Origin: Amphibacillus jilinensis Y1
GTDB lineage: Bacteria > Bacillota > Bacilli > Bacillales > Amphibacillaceae
NCBI RefSeq assembly: GCF_000306965.1
Contig: NZ_JH976435.1
Coordinates: 563,133 to 627,132, forward strand
Reading direction: 5' to 3'
Length of the DNA stretch: 64,000 nucleotides
Made by a program: the position numbers and the translations under genes. Position 1 is the first letter of the stretch. Every line of letters begins with the position of its first letter. The notes under the pieces were generated by a model, which ran no database searches, was not told where the DNA came from, and worked only from the letters and a program-made list of their open reading frames with translations. Positions 37,515 to 45,975 of the stretch are shown here, one piece after another.

Positions 37515-37538
37515 CTCCTCTCCAATTTAACTTGGAGA
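37515..37538 (-). promoter_or_regulatory. Hairpin masking the ribosome site of the DUF4430 gene
   Basis: On the minus strand TCTCCAA (37538-37532) pairs with TTGGAGA (37525-37519) around a 6-base loop. The second arm is part of the ribosome-binding site GGAGAGGAG (37523-37515). This is what a riboswitch acting on translation would use as its expression platform. Confidence 0.5.
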
Positions 37539-37600
37539 ATTAAACGTCTATATTCTATTTTTGACAACGCCCAATCCTCGAAGCATGTATTAAAATATAT

Positions 37601-37741
37601 TGGTAGGTCTCCTGACTTATAGCATGCTACTTTGAATCCTTTCCAGAATCAAATTCCAGTGGTCTTGTTCATTTCGTAACTATTTACAGTTGCGAGGACA
37701 GTTTTGGACTCTCACCAAATTCCCTGTTATGCACCAATATA
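37601..37741 (-). promoter_or_regulatory. Cobalamin (B12) riboswitch
   Basis: The minus strand carries the conserved parts in order: P1/P2 entry TTGGTGCAT, then GGTGAGAGTCC, CCTCGCAACTGTAA, the B12-box-like AGACCACTGG, AAGGATTC, and the closing ATGCTATAAGTCAGGAGACCTACC. The family binds adenosylcobalamin or other corrinoids and turns genes off. It begins just after resE and precedes the DUF4430 and ECF S component genes. Confidence 0.93.
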
Positions 37742-37769
37742 TTATAGATTATTTTTTGGTAAACTAAAT
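37741..37769 (-). promoter_or_regulatory. Promoter of the riboswitch transcript, -10 box contains the resE stop
   Basis: A perfect TATAAT occupies 37746-37741 on the minus strand, and its TAA is the resE stop codon. About 16 bases further upstream, inside resE, TTTAGT is a weak -35. Transcription would start within a few bases of the riboswitch P1 stem. Confidence 0.6.
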
Positions 37770-39433
37770 TTAAAAGTCGTTCCTATTTCTAACTTGCTTT
37801 GCACGGATATTTGTCCGCCATGCGCTTCAACAATTTGCTTAGCAATAGCCAGGCCTAAACCCGTGCCTTTTTTGTTCAATTGTGTTCGTGATCTCGATTT
37901 GTCAGCTTTGTAAAAACGTTCAAAGACAAAAGGTAAATCTTGTTCTGGTATACCTGAACCTGTATCATGAAGTTCGAAAATAAGCTTTTCATCATCCTCC
38001 ACTAAGATTAGTTTAATCATCCCATCTTCAGGTGTATGTCTAATCGCATTATCGATTAAATTTGTTAATACTTGTTCTAATCGATCCTTATCAAACGGCA
38101 TTTCCTCAATCGTTGCATTATTCTTCAATACGAATGAGATACCGTTATTGGTACATTTGATTTTAAACTTTCTTCTAATTCTTGCTAAAAATTCAGAGAT
38201 GGCGTGGGTATTAATCGTTAAATCCATTTGTCCTGACTTAAGTTTAGCTAAATCCAATAGTTCATTAACAAGACGTCCCATTCTCAATGACTCATCTAAA
38301 ATGATTTGTGCTAATTCTATTTGTTCTTCTCGCGATCCCGAAACCCCGTCAATAATAGCTTCACTGTATCCTTGCATCAAAGATAGCGGTGTTCTTAGTT
38401 CATGCGAAATGTTTGCGAGAAATGATTCTCTAAGTTGGTCAAGTTGTTTCTGTTCTGTCACATCTCGAACAATAGATACAACACCTCGAATGCTTTGTTC
38501 TTCATATAAGGGTGCTATTACCATCAGCCAATCTCGTCCTTGAATTTTCAAGTGATAGCTCTGGGAAATGCTTTTTTTAATCACATCTTGAATAAAGTTG
38601 TATAATTGATCTGGAACCTGTCTGGTTGATGCCTGATTTTCCTGGTAAAGAAAATCAGAAATAAATTGATCAGCTTGCGGGTTCGAGATAATTATTTCAC
38701 CATCAAGATTTAACGTGAGGACACCATCATGCATAGAACGAAGTATGTTAGATAAGATTTCTTTTTCTTGCTTTAATGCATTCAGCTGATAACTTAGCTG
38801 CCTACCCATTCGATTAAATGCCATTGCTAATTCACCGATCTCATCAGGATTATCCATCGGTAACTTTAAACTAAAATCACCTTTCGCATAATTAAGAGCT
38901 GTCTTTCTCATTCGAGACAAAGGTTCAGAAAGACGTCTTGACAACACATAACTGAACGCACTGAAAACGATTAATAGCAATAATCCAATTATGAACAGCA
39001 TCTGTTCAATTTTAGCAAGGGTTTGTGCAATAGCACCTAAAGATCGGTATGCCATTATAGTTGATTGAGGGCTAAAATGACCGACAATTAATAATTCGGC
39101 ATCATGTGTTTGGATGTGATTGCTATGTATTTGATTAATTCCACTAACTTCATTTATAAAGGTAAGCCATTCACTTTCATTGGCAACTTGGCTATTGTTA
39201 TTGATCATAATAATACCATATTCGTGATCTCGAATCACATCATTGTGATCGTTAGTCGAATGACTTATAAATTTATCGAGGTTCTTAACTGTTAATGCAA
39301 GCTCGTTTTCAACTTGATTAATTAAGTGCGCATTAAATCGGTGATAGATAACAAAACTCATAGAAGTATAACATATGATAAATAAAAGCATAAACAAAAA
39401 CCAATATTTAACAACAATACTTCGCCAAAGCAT
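37742..39433 (-). CDS. resE: Sensor histidine kinase ResE
   Basis: The membrane sensor partner of ResD. In B. subtilis it responds to oxygen limitation and nitric oxide and activates aerobic and anaerobic respiration genes. Its 563 residues show two membrane helices (about 13-33 and 136-158) with an extracellular loop between, a HAMP domain, a PAS-like domain (about 230-330), the phosphorylated histidine in NISHELRTPLSLMQ near residue 343, and a HATPase domain (N-box DNAIRHTPEDG, G-box GTGLGLAIAKQ). The resABC genes it normally accompanies are missing. Confidence 0.92.
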   Translation of the reverse strand: MLWRSIVVKYWFLFMLLFIICYTSMSFVIYHRFNAHLINQVENELALTVKNLDKFISHSTNDHNDVIRDHEYGIIMINNNSQVANESEWLTFINEVSGINQIHSNHIQTHDAELLIVGHFSPQSTIMAYRSLGAIAQTLAKIEQMLFIIGLLLLIVFSAFSYVLSRRLSEPLSRMRKTALNYAKGDFSLKLPMDNPDEIGELAMAFNRMGRQLSYQLNALKQEKEILSNILRSMHDGVLTLNLDGEIIISNPQADQFISDFLYQENQASTRQVPDQLYNFIQDVIKKSISQSYHLKIQGRDWLMVIAPLYEEQSIRGVVSIVRDVTEQKQLDQLRESFLANISHELRTPLSLMQGYSEAIIDGVSGSREEQIELAQIILDESLRMGRLVNELLDLAKLKSGQMDLTINTHAISEFLARIRRKFKIKCTNNGISFVLKNNATIEEMPFDKDRLEQVLTNLIDNAIRHTPEDGMIKLILVEDDEKLIFELHDTGSGIPEQDLPFVFERFYKADKSRSRTQLNKKGTGLGLAIAKQIVEAHGGQISVQSKLEIGTTFKFSLPKNNL

Positions 39434-40152
39434 TAGAGATCGTCCACTTCGAATTTATAGCCTACACCCCAAACGGTTACAATCATCTGTGCAGCATCCT
39501 CCGACACTTTCGTTAATTTTTCTCTTAACCGTTTAATATGGGTATCAACTGTACGTAAATCACCAAAAAATTCATATTTCCAAACTTCCTTAAGTAACTG
39601 TTCTCTATCATATACGCGGTCTTGATTGCTTGCTAGAAAATAAAGAAGTTCATATTCTTTAGGTGTTAATGTAATTTCAACATCATTTGCCGTTACACGA
39701 TGGGCGTCATTATCAATCGTTAAATGATCAAAAGCTAAAACATTTTTAACCGGTTTATTATCTTGTACAGCGCTCTTTAAATGATGCGAACGTCGTAGTA
39801 ATGCTTTTACCCGAAGAACAACCTCTCTCGGGCTAAAAGGTTTTACAACATAATCATCTGCTCCAGCTTCAAAACCCTCAATCCGATTTGCTTCTTCTCC
39901 TTTTGCTGTCAACATTAGAATCGGTGTGGTTTGCTGCTCTCGAATCGTTTTACATACTTCAATACCATCAATACCCGGTAACATTAAATCTAGAATAATT
40001 AACGCAAAAGATTGTTCCTGTGCATAAGTTATCCCATCATTACCGTTATCCGCCTCTATAATGTGAAAGCCATCTCGTTCTAAATACATGGATAGCAAAC
40101 GTCGAATCCGGTCTTCATCCTCAATAATTAATATTGTTTGTTCGTTTTCCAT
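39433..40152 (-). CDS. resD: Response regulator ResD
   Basis: An OmpR/PhoB-type response regulator of 239 residues. The receiver domain has acidic residues IIEDEDR near residue 9, the phosphorylation site in LIILDLMLPGIDG near residue 52 and the conserved Lys in DDYVVKPFSPRE. The C-terminal winged helix (about 135-235, EITLTPKEYELLYFLASNQ) binds DNA. The start at 40152 has AAAGGGG upstream; the longer open frame is not supported. It overlaps resE by one base. Confidence 0.93.
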   Translation of the reverse strand: MENEQTILIIEDEDRIRRLLSMYLERDGFHIIEADNGNDGITYAQEQSFALIILDLMLPGIDGIEVCKTIREQQTTPILMLTAKGEEANRIEGFEAGADDYVVKPFSPREVVLRVKALLRRSHHLKSAVQDNKPVKNVLAFDHLTIDNDAHRVTANDVEITLTPKEYELLYFLASNQDRVYDREQLLKEVWKYEFFGDLRTVDTHIKRLREKLTKVSEDAAQMIVTVWGVGYKFEVDDL

Positions 40153-40248
40153 CCCAGATACCCCTTTCTTTGACACCAACTTACATTCCCCACCCGCAAT
40201 CAAGTCTATTTCAACATTTTTTGCATAAAAGAAATAGAGCAACACAAT

Positions 40249-40986
40249 TTATTTATTTTTTAATGCTTCTGCTCTTAATTGTTTAACTTCATGAGGAGTA
40301 AGCTCACGATAGTCTCCTGATTGCAAACCGTTTAAATTTAAAAAACCATAACGTTCTCTTTTTAATTTTTGCACAGGTAAATTAATTGCTTCAAACATAC
40401 GCCTAACTTGTCGGTTTTTACCTTCATGCAAGGTCACTTCAACAATTGACGTTTTCTTTTGTTGATCAACCGACTGTATGAAGATATTAACAGCCTTCAA
40501 CCGTTCTCCATTAGATTGAACACCTTTCTTTAGTTGACTCAGTGCAGTTTTAGTTGGGATCCCCTCAAGTTTAGCTATATATACTTTGTCAATTTGGTGG
40601 CTTGGGTGCATAAGTAACTGTGCCAATTCACCATCATTTGTTAATAAAATTAAACCTGACGTGTCATAATCTAAGCGTCCTACTGGATATACACGTTCAT
40701 CGATATCAGGGATAAGATCAGTAACTACTTTTCGCCCTTTATCATCTTTTACACTTGAGATAACTCCCCTCGGTTTGTATATGAGGTAATAAACAGGTTT
40801 CTCTTTTGTTATAGGCACATGATCCACTTCAATCTTGTCATCCTTTGTCACTTTAACGCCTAGCGTTGTAACCGTTGTACCATTTACTTTAACTCTTCCT
40901 TGTTCAATTAATTTTTCAGCTTTTCTCCTAGAAGTAATTCCACTATGAGCAATTACTTTTTGGAGTCTTTCTTCATTTGTAGACAT
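40249..40986 (-). CDS. rluB: Ribosomal large subunit pseudouridine synthase B
   Basis: It converts a uridine in helix 93 of 23S rRNA (position 2605 in E. coli) to pseudouridine. It has 245 residues from the ATG at 40986 (GGTGATC upstream). The N-terminal S4 RNA-binding domain (about 2-60) is followed by the catalytic domain with GRLDYDTSGLILLTNDG near residue 103, whose Asp is catalytic, and KNRQVRRMFEA near residue 178. It lies 96 bases before resD; in B. subtilis the resABC genes occupy that space. Confidence 0.95.
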   Translation of the reverse strand: MSTNEERLQKVIAHSGITSRRKAEKLIEQGRVKVNGTTVTTLGVKVTKDDKIEVDHVPITKEKPVYYLIYKPRGVISSVKDDKGRKVVTDLIPDIDERVYPVGRLDYDTSGLILLTNDGELAQLLMHPSHQIDKVYIAKLEGIPTKTALSQLKKGVQSNGERLKAVNIFIQSVDQQKKTSIVEVTLHEGKNRQVRRMFEAINLPVQKLKRERYGFLNLNGLQSGDYRELTPHEVKQLRAEALKNK

Positions 40987-41076
40987 CCGATCACCAATTT
41001 TCACTTTAATTATTTTAACATCTCTTATTTTGCCAGAAATTATAGTATAACACAACTTGATTTCTTTACATGGACC

Positions 41077-41610
41077 TTAACCAAACAGAATAGATACAAT
41101 TATAATTGCTGTTATTATACCAATTAGATCAGCTAATAGTCCAACCTTTAAGGCATCTCCCATTTTTTTAATACCGACAGAACCAAAATATATCGTGATA
41201 ATGTAAAATGTCGTATCGGTACTCCCTTGCATTGTTGAAGCCAGACGCCCAACAAAAGAATCTGGTCCGTACGTTTTCAATAGATCAGATGTAATGGCTA
41301 AGGCCGCCGTCCCAGAAATAGGGCGGGTAAGCGCCAGCGGAATAATTTCACTTGGGACGTGCAAAAATGTTAAAAGTGGTTGTAATAACTGCACAAATGC
41401 ATCAAGTGCTCCCGAACTTCTAAATATTGAAACAGATACGAGCATACCTAACAAATAAGGAAGTAAAGAGATGGCCATAGATAGTCCCTCCTTACCTCCT
41501 TCAACAAACAAATCATAGGTTGGTAACTTTTTAAATGTCGCTACACTGAGCACAACAAGTACAAACATTGGAATAAACAGCAAGCTTATATTCGAAATCA
41601 CACTCATCAT
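41077..41610 (-). CDS. spmB: Spore maturation protein SpmB
   Basis: A 177-residue membrane protein with nucleoside-recognition (Gate) type helices; with SpmA it is required for spore core dehydration and heat resistance in B. subtilis. Motifs include LPYLLGMLVSVSIFRSSGALD and the conserved ALTRPISGTAALAI near residue 100. It overlaps spmA by 4 bases in the dacB-spmA-spmB operon. Confidence 0.94.
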   Translation of the reverse strand: MMSVISNISLLFIPMFVLVVLSVATFKKLPTYDLFVEGGKEGLSMAISLLPYLLGMLVSVSIFRSSGALDAFVQLLQPLLTFLHVPSEIIPLALTRPISGTAALAITSDLLKTYGPDSFVGRLASTMQGSTDTTFYIITIYFGSVGIKKMGDALKVGLLADLIGIITAIIIVSILFG

Positions 41611-42197
41611 CTTTTTTTGTTCACCCTTTTAAAATAGAATAAGCGATCGATAAGAATCGCAGCAGAAGTTGATAAACAAGTTGCAATTAACGTCGCTAAT
41701 ACAATTTCAGTCGGACTATGTGATAAATATTGCATTCTTAGTGCTATTACAGTTGTTGGAATTAAAGTTAAACTTGATGTATTTATCACTAAGAACGTGA
41801 TCATTGACCGTGTTGCTTCATCATTTTCGGATAGCCCCTTCATCCCTTGCATTGCTTTAAGTCCTAATGGTGTTGCTGCATTCCCTAAGCCAAATAAGTT
41901 GGCAATAAAGTTAGATGTAATATAACCGATCACTTGATGATCTTTCGGTATGTCAGGGAATAGTCTTGCAATAAAAGGTTTAAAAGCACGACTTAATTGT
42001 TTTAGAATATTTGCTTCTTCAGCTATTTTCATGATGCCTAACCAAAACACTAATACACTAGCGAGTCCAATGATCAATTGTATCGCTTCTTGGGCACTTG
42101 AAAAAATTGCTTCATTAACATCAGCAATTGTTCCGTTAAATAAACCATATATAATACCAATACAAGCTAAACCAGCCCAAATAAGGTGTACCATCAT
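41607..42197 (-). CDS. spmA: Spore maturation protein SpmA
   Basis: The partner of SpmB: a 196-residue membrane protein with about five helices. It carries the family segments [13 protein letters not shown] near residue 48 and [18 protein letters not shown] near residue 97. It overlaps dacB by 4 bases and spmB by 4 bases, so all three are translationally coupled, as in B. subtilis where sigma-E drives them. Confidence 0.95.
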   Translation of the reverse strand: MMVHLIWAGLACIGIIYGLFNGTIADVNEAIFSSAQEAIQLIIGLASVLVFWLGIMKIAEEANILKQLSRAFKPFIARLFPDIPKDHQVIGYITSNFIANLFGLGNAATPLGLKAMQGMKGLSENDEATRSMITFLVINTSSLTLIPTTVIALRMQYLSHSPTEIVLATLIATCLSTSAAILIDRLFYFKRVNKKR

Positions 42198-43096
42198 GGT
42201 AAACCTACCATCTTCTTAAATAACATTCTGGTTTGCTCTAAAGTCGTATATCGTTGTTCAATGTGTGATGGAAATGTGGCAGAGGCTTGATCTTCAACTT
42301 GTTCAAATCCCCATTCGTATAAACGCATATGATCTTGCCAGTCATCAGGGTCATTAATCGTTACAACGATTAATTGTTTGTTTTCTTTTTCAGCAACTGA
42401 GACAAGCGTTCTTCCTGCTGCTTTTGTATAACCCGTCTTTCCCCCAATCGTTGGCGGATAATAAGAGGTTAACAGTTTATTTTTATTTCCCCATGCATAC
42501 GTGCGATTCTCGGATTGAAACGATTTAGCACCTGTTATTTCAGCAAACCTGTCATTTTCCATCGCATACCGCATTAAGTTCGCCATATCCTTGGCCGTTG
42601 AATGGTGGTTGTCCGCATCAAGCCCATGCGGATTAGTAAAAGATGTGTCATTCATACCGAGCCATTTCGCTTTTTCATTCATTAAAAAAACGAAACCATC
42701 AACACTTTCTCCCACATGCTCTGCAATGGCCACCGCAGCATCATTCCCTGATCTAAGCATTAAACCATAAACAAGATCTTTTAATAAGATCCGTTCATTC
42801 TCAATTAAGTAAATTGACGATCCTTCTGTTAATACAGCATCTTTACTTACTTTTACATATTCATCTAATTGGCCATATTCAATTGCAATGAGCGCTGTCA
42901 TTATTTTTGTAATACTTGCAATTAATTGTGGCTGCTCTGTATTTTTTTGATAAAGAATTTCACCGGTTGCTTGATCCAATAAAACGGCTTGTTCCGCAGA
43001 GACGAACGGCTTAGCTTGTACTTGTAACGGGATTGAAAATGCAACAACAATTAAAACTATAATCGCAGTAAACTTTTTTATCATTGTATTTTGCAT
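42194..43096 (-). CDS. dacB: Sporulation D-alanyl-D-alanine carboxypeptidase DacB, short form
   Basis: PBP5*, the low-molecular-weight penicillin-binding protein that sets cross-linking of spore cortex. It has a signal peptide (residues about 5-28) and the three active-site motifs: SITK near residue 61, SGN near residue 117 and KTG near residue 219. At 300 residues it lacks about 80 residues found at the C-terminus of the B. subtilis protein (382), that is, the end beta domain and membrane-associated tail. It ends inside the normal operon overlap with spmA, so the short form is not a sequencing truncation at the window edge. Confidence 0.92.
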   Translation of the reverse strand: MQNTMIKKFTAIIVLIVVAFSIPLQVQAKPFVSAEQAVLLDQATGEILYQKNTEQPQLIASITKIMTALIAIEYGQLDEYVKVSKDAVLTEGSSIYLIENERILLKDLVYGLMLRSGNDAAVAIAEHVGESVDGFVFLMNEKAKWLGMNDTSFTNPHGLDADNHHSTAKDMANLMRYAMENDRFAEITGAKSFQSENRTYAWGNKNKLLTSYYPPTIGGKTGYTKAAGRTLVSVAEKENKQLIVVTINDPDDWQDHMRLYEWGFEQVEDQASATFPSHIEQRYTTLEQTRMLFKKMVGLP

Positions 43097-43283
43097 AATA
43101 CACCTTCTTTATCGTCGCAATTTATTGTTTTCTCTAAACAATTTATGTGAGAAAATTCAAGTTATGCGCTGATTGAAGTGATTATCAAAACTTACGCCTG
43201 TGTATTTTATTAGAGAAGCTTTCGGGGTTAATTATTTTTCTGCAAACTTGAAATTGTCGCTCTAAATTATGTATTAAAATTTT

Positions 43284-43402
43284 TCATCACAGATAACGAA
43301 GGGGAATTTAGGCGGGAGACAACGGACGCTAATGTCCTGATACCCTTCACTAGCCATCAGTGGGCAAGATTAAACACGCCTACTGATTGAGGATTCGTTG
43401 CT
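43284..43402 (+). repeat. R2 repeat copy
   Basis: TCATCACAGATAACG, TTTAGGCGGGAG, CAACGGACGCTAATGTCC, CCATCAGTGGG and the terminal CCTACTGATTGAGGATTCGT. The terminal end faces scpB, just beyond its terminator. Confidence 0.75.
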
Positions 43403-43429
43403 AACGTATGAAAGTTAGCACATAACATC

Positions 43430-43458
43430 AAAAAGAGCTTCTCTATATTGAGAAGCTC
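43430..43458 (-). terminator. Terminator of scpA-scpB
   Basis: The stem GAGCTTCTC/GAGAAGCTC is followed on the minus strand by TTTTT, directly after the scpB stop. Confidence 0.85.
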
Positions 43459-43459
43459 C

Positions 43460-44047
43460 CTACTCTTCTTGCTCTTTGTTTTTTAATTGATTAAAAAATA
43501 AATCTGCCTCTTCCGTTATTTCATCATCGATCGATTGTTCAGTTAAAGGCGGTAACTCTTCAATTGATTTTAATCCAAAATAAGTTAGAAATTCTAGTGT
43601 CGTGCCAAACATCATTGGTCTGCCTACAGTATCTCTTCTACCCATTTCTTCAATAAAACCACGTGATAATAGAGTTTGAATCGGTCGGTCACTTTTGACC
43701 CCCCTAATATCTTCGACTTCAGTCCTCGTAATCGGTTGATTATACGCTATAATCGCTAATGTTTCGAGGCTGGCTTGTGAAAGTTTAGATGTATGTGAAT
43801 CTGTCATTAACTTTTTAAAATATTCAGCATGTTCAGACTTAGAAGACAGAAAATAATGGCTTTCAGATTCAAGTATTTGAATTCCTCTATAGACACTTTC
43901 ATAATCATACTTTAATTCATTAATAAGATGATCAACTGTATCTTTATCTGTTTCTAGAATATTCGCTATTTGCTTGATTGTTAATCCATCTGAACCCGAT
44001 ACAAATAATAATCCTTCTATAATGGCTTTATAATGATTTATGTCCAA
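43460..44047 (-). CDS. scpB: Segregation and condensation protein B
   Basis: A winged-helix kleisin partner of the SMC-ScpA complex that organises and segregates the chromosome. It has 195 residues, close to B. subtilis (197). NHYKAIIEGLLFVSGSDGLTIKQIANIL at the start and TLAIIAYNQPITRTEVEDIRG near residue 95 are characteristic. It starts 3 bases after scpA. Confidence 0.96.
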   Translation of the reverse strand: MDINHYKAIIEGLLFVSGSDGLTIKQIANILETDKDTVDHLINELKYDYESVYRGIQILESESHYFLSSKSEHAEYFKKLMTDSHTSKLSQASLETLAIIAYNQPITRTEVEDIRGVKSDRPIQTLLSRGFIEEMGRRDTVGRPMMFGTTLEFLTYFGLKSIEELPPLTEQSIDDEITEEADLFFNQLKNKEQEE

Positions 44048-44050
44048 TCT

Positions 44051-44788
44051 TTATCCTCTCCATCTATGTATTATTAAAGAATCAAAGGTGCGCTCTTGCT
44101 CACAAAATATCAATTTATCCTTCATTAATTCAAGCACAGCCATAAATGTTATCACCATATGGCTTTTGGAAGGGTAAGGAAAAAGTTGATCAAACGGTAT
44201 ACCTTGCTTAGCTGTTTCGATTTGAGATAATACTTCTTCCATTCGCTGTTTAATTGGAATTTCTATCTTTTCAATCGTTGTCGTCATCGGTCGATTCCAT
44301 TTTTTTCGATCAAAAACATTCTGCATAGCAGATAACATGTCATAAACCGTAACTGCCCCTTTTTTAGGTTTTGAGACCAACTTTTTATCCTCTGTCCATT
44401 TTTGTGGAGGTCGTGTAAAGCTTTCTTTCTCTTCACCCTCCAACTCCTGAAGCGTCTGAGCTGCTTCCTTATATTTTCGGTATTCGATTAACCGAGCAAT
44501 TAATTCGTCTCGTGGATCTTCACCCTCATAATTATCATCCGCTTCAATTTCTTGGTTCGGTAAGAGCATCGCACTCTTTATAGCTAATAGCGTCGCAGCC
44601 ATAACCAAGTACTCACTGGCTATATTTAATTCCAGTTGTTGCATCGTATGAATGTACTGCATATATTGCTCTGAAATTTTAGCAACAGGAATATTGTAGA
44701 TGTCTATTTCATAACGATTGATAAGATGTAACAAGAGATCGAGTGGCCCTTCGAAACCTTCTACACTAACACTATAAGATTCTAACAT
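44051..44788 (-). CDS. scpA: Segregation and condensation protein A
   Basis: The kleisin subunit that bridges the SMC dimer. It has 245 residues. The N-terminal SVSVEGFEGPLDLLLHLI is diagnostic and the C-terminal winged helix includes VITFMAVLELMKD. It is placed directly upstream of scpB and downstream of ribT as in B. subtilis. Confidence 0.96.
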   Translation of the reverse strand: MLESYSVSVEGFEGPLDLLLHLINRYEIDIYNIPVAKISEQYMQYIHTMQQLELNIASEYLVMAATLLAIKSAMLLPNQEIEADDNYEGEDPRDELIARLIEYRKYKEAAQTLQELEGEEKESFTRPPQKWTEDKKLVSKPKKGAVTVYDMLSAMQNVFDRKKWNRPMTTTIEKIEIPIKQRMEEVLSQIETAKQGIPFDQLFPYPSKSHMVITFMAVLELMKDKLIFCEQERTFDSLIIHRWRG

Positions 44789-44819
44789 ATGTCAAGCCCC
44801 TTCAATATCATTCCTCAAC

Positions 44820-44878
44820 TTTCAGTCAGCTAGAAGAGGATCAAAGACCTCCACTGATTGAAGATTCGTTTTATTATA
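44820..44878 (+). repeat. R2 repeat, terminal part
   Basis: TTCAGTCAGC, then AGACCTCCACTGATTGAAGATTCGTTTTAT. Only about the last third of R2 is recognisable. Its terminal end faces ribT, beyond the ribT terminator. Confidence 0.65.
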
Positions 44879-44984
44879 ACATATTGATTTTATAACTTAC
44901 CATCTTATCTCTACTTTAATTACATAATTTAGCTATAGGAAGTTAAAGACAAATAGCTTAACATAGTATATTGTCATCATCATA

Positions 44985-45018
44985 ATAAAAAAGCACTACA
45001 ATAATTACTGTAGTGCTT
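44985..45018 (-). terminator. Terminator of ribT
   Basis: The stem AAGCACTACA/TGTAGTGCTT is followed on the minus strand by TTTTTTATTATG. Confidence 0.85.
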
Positions 45019-45035
45019 CAAAGCGATATTTTCCA

Positions 45036-45386
45036 CTATTCACATTTCTTAAGAAAGTCTTCAGTCAAATCGTTAGGTTTGACTTGATAATTGTCTTGAT
45101 AACTAGAACGAACGGCATCAATCATTTTGTGACCAATTCCCAAATCTCGATGTGATGGATTGACAGAAATATGTTGTACAACCACCTTTTGTGAGGGTTC
45201 ATCAATATAAATACCAATAGCACCTAATACATCTTCTTCTTCTTTCCATAAATAAAGTTGCCAAGCGTCATTTTCTTCATAAGCTTTCATCGTTTGTTGT
45301 AATTTCTTAACATCTTTTTCTTCAGGCATAAAAGACAACAGACCCATTGCAATCTTTTCCATCGATTTTTTGAATCTTATTAACAT
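45036..45386 (-). CDS. ribT: GNAT-type acetyltransferase RibT
   Basis: A small N-acetyltransferase-fold protein that is the last gene of the riboflavin operon in B. subtilis; its substrate is not established. FKKSMEKIAMGLLSFMPEEKD and QHISVNPSHRDLGIG (the acetyl-CoA loop, near residue 72) match RibT closely; 116 residues. Here it stands alone: ribD, ribE, ribA and ribH, which should precede it, are absent from this site, and there is no FMN riboswitch in the 136 bases upstream. Confidence 0.93.
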   Translation of the reverse strand: MLIRFKKSMEKIAMGLLSFMPEEKDVKKLQQTMKAYEENDAWQLYLWKEEEDVLGAIGIYIDEPSQKVVVQHISVNPSHRDLGIGHKMIDAVRSSYQDNYQVKPNDLTEDFLKKCE

Positions 45387-45522
45387 ATTAACCCCTTACT
45401 AGACCTTGATGAGGTCTATAACTTTATTGTGAATAGAAAATATTAATCGAATAACAGCGTAAACATGTATGGTATGATTCTGATCATGCCACTTCTACGG
45501 CTCTGTCCGCATTCTTGTCGGT

Positions 45523-45960
45523 TTAAACGTCTTTAACAACAACCTTTTCCATAACATCACCTTGCTGAATACGTAGTACAGTTTCCATTCCTTCAGTAAC
45601 TTGCCCGAAAACAGTGTGCACGCCATCTAAATGTGGCTGGGGTTCATGAACAAGGAAAAACTGACTGCCTCCTGTGTCTTTTCCAGCATGTGCCATTGAT
45701 AAAGAACCAGCGACGTGCTTGTGCGGATTCCCTTCTGTTTCACATTTTATGGTATAACCAGGTCCACCCGCTCCAGTCCCCGTAGGATCGCCGCCTTGTG
45801 CAACAAATCCAGGAATGACACGGTGAAAAGTAACCCCATCATAAAATCCTTCATTCGCAAGCTTTTCGAAGTTAGCAACAGTGTTCGGCGCAGCCTCTTC
45901 ATATAACTCAATTTTAATTTCTTCACCATTTTCAAAAGTAATTATTGCTTGTTTTGCCAT
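45523..45960 (-). CDS. ppiB: Cyclophilin-type peptidyl-prolyl isomerase
   Basis: A cytosolic proline cis-trans isomerase of 145 residues (B. subtilis 143). Active-site residues are visible in [19 protein letters not shown] (Arg, Phe, Gln) and SQFFLV near residue 98. The ATG at 45960 follows GGAGGAT, and the frame upstream of that is not needed. It is located between ribT and lysA as in B. subtilis. Confidence 0.96.
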   Translation of the reverse strand: MAKQAIITFENGEEIKIELYEEAAPNTVANFEKLANEGFYDGVTFHRVIPGFVAQGGDPTGTGAGGPGYTIKCETEGNPHKHVAGSLSMAHAGKDTGGSQFFLVHEPQPHLDGVHTVFGQVTEGMETVLRIQQGDVMEKVVVKDV

Positions 45961-45975
45961 ATTAACATCCTCCAT

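Larger units (their letters stand above)
43097..43459. other. Intergenic stretch between scpB and dacB
   Basis: About 360 bases without a gene. It holds an R2 copy (43284-43402), a short R2-like scrap near 43165 (GCGCTGATTGAAGTG) and the scpB terminator. The dacB promoter must lie at its high-coordinate... that is, upstream of dacB at 43097 and beyond; I could not pick it. Confidence 0.65.

Noticed and set aside
39433..40245. Longer ResD beginning at 40245
   Set aside because: The extra 31 residues have no match to the receiver-domain start; AAAGGGG sits before the ATG at 40152.
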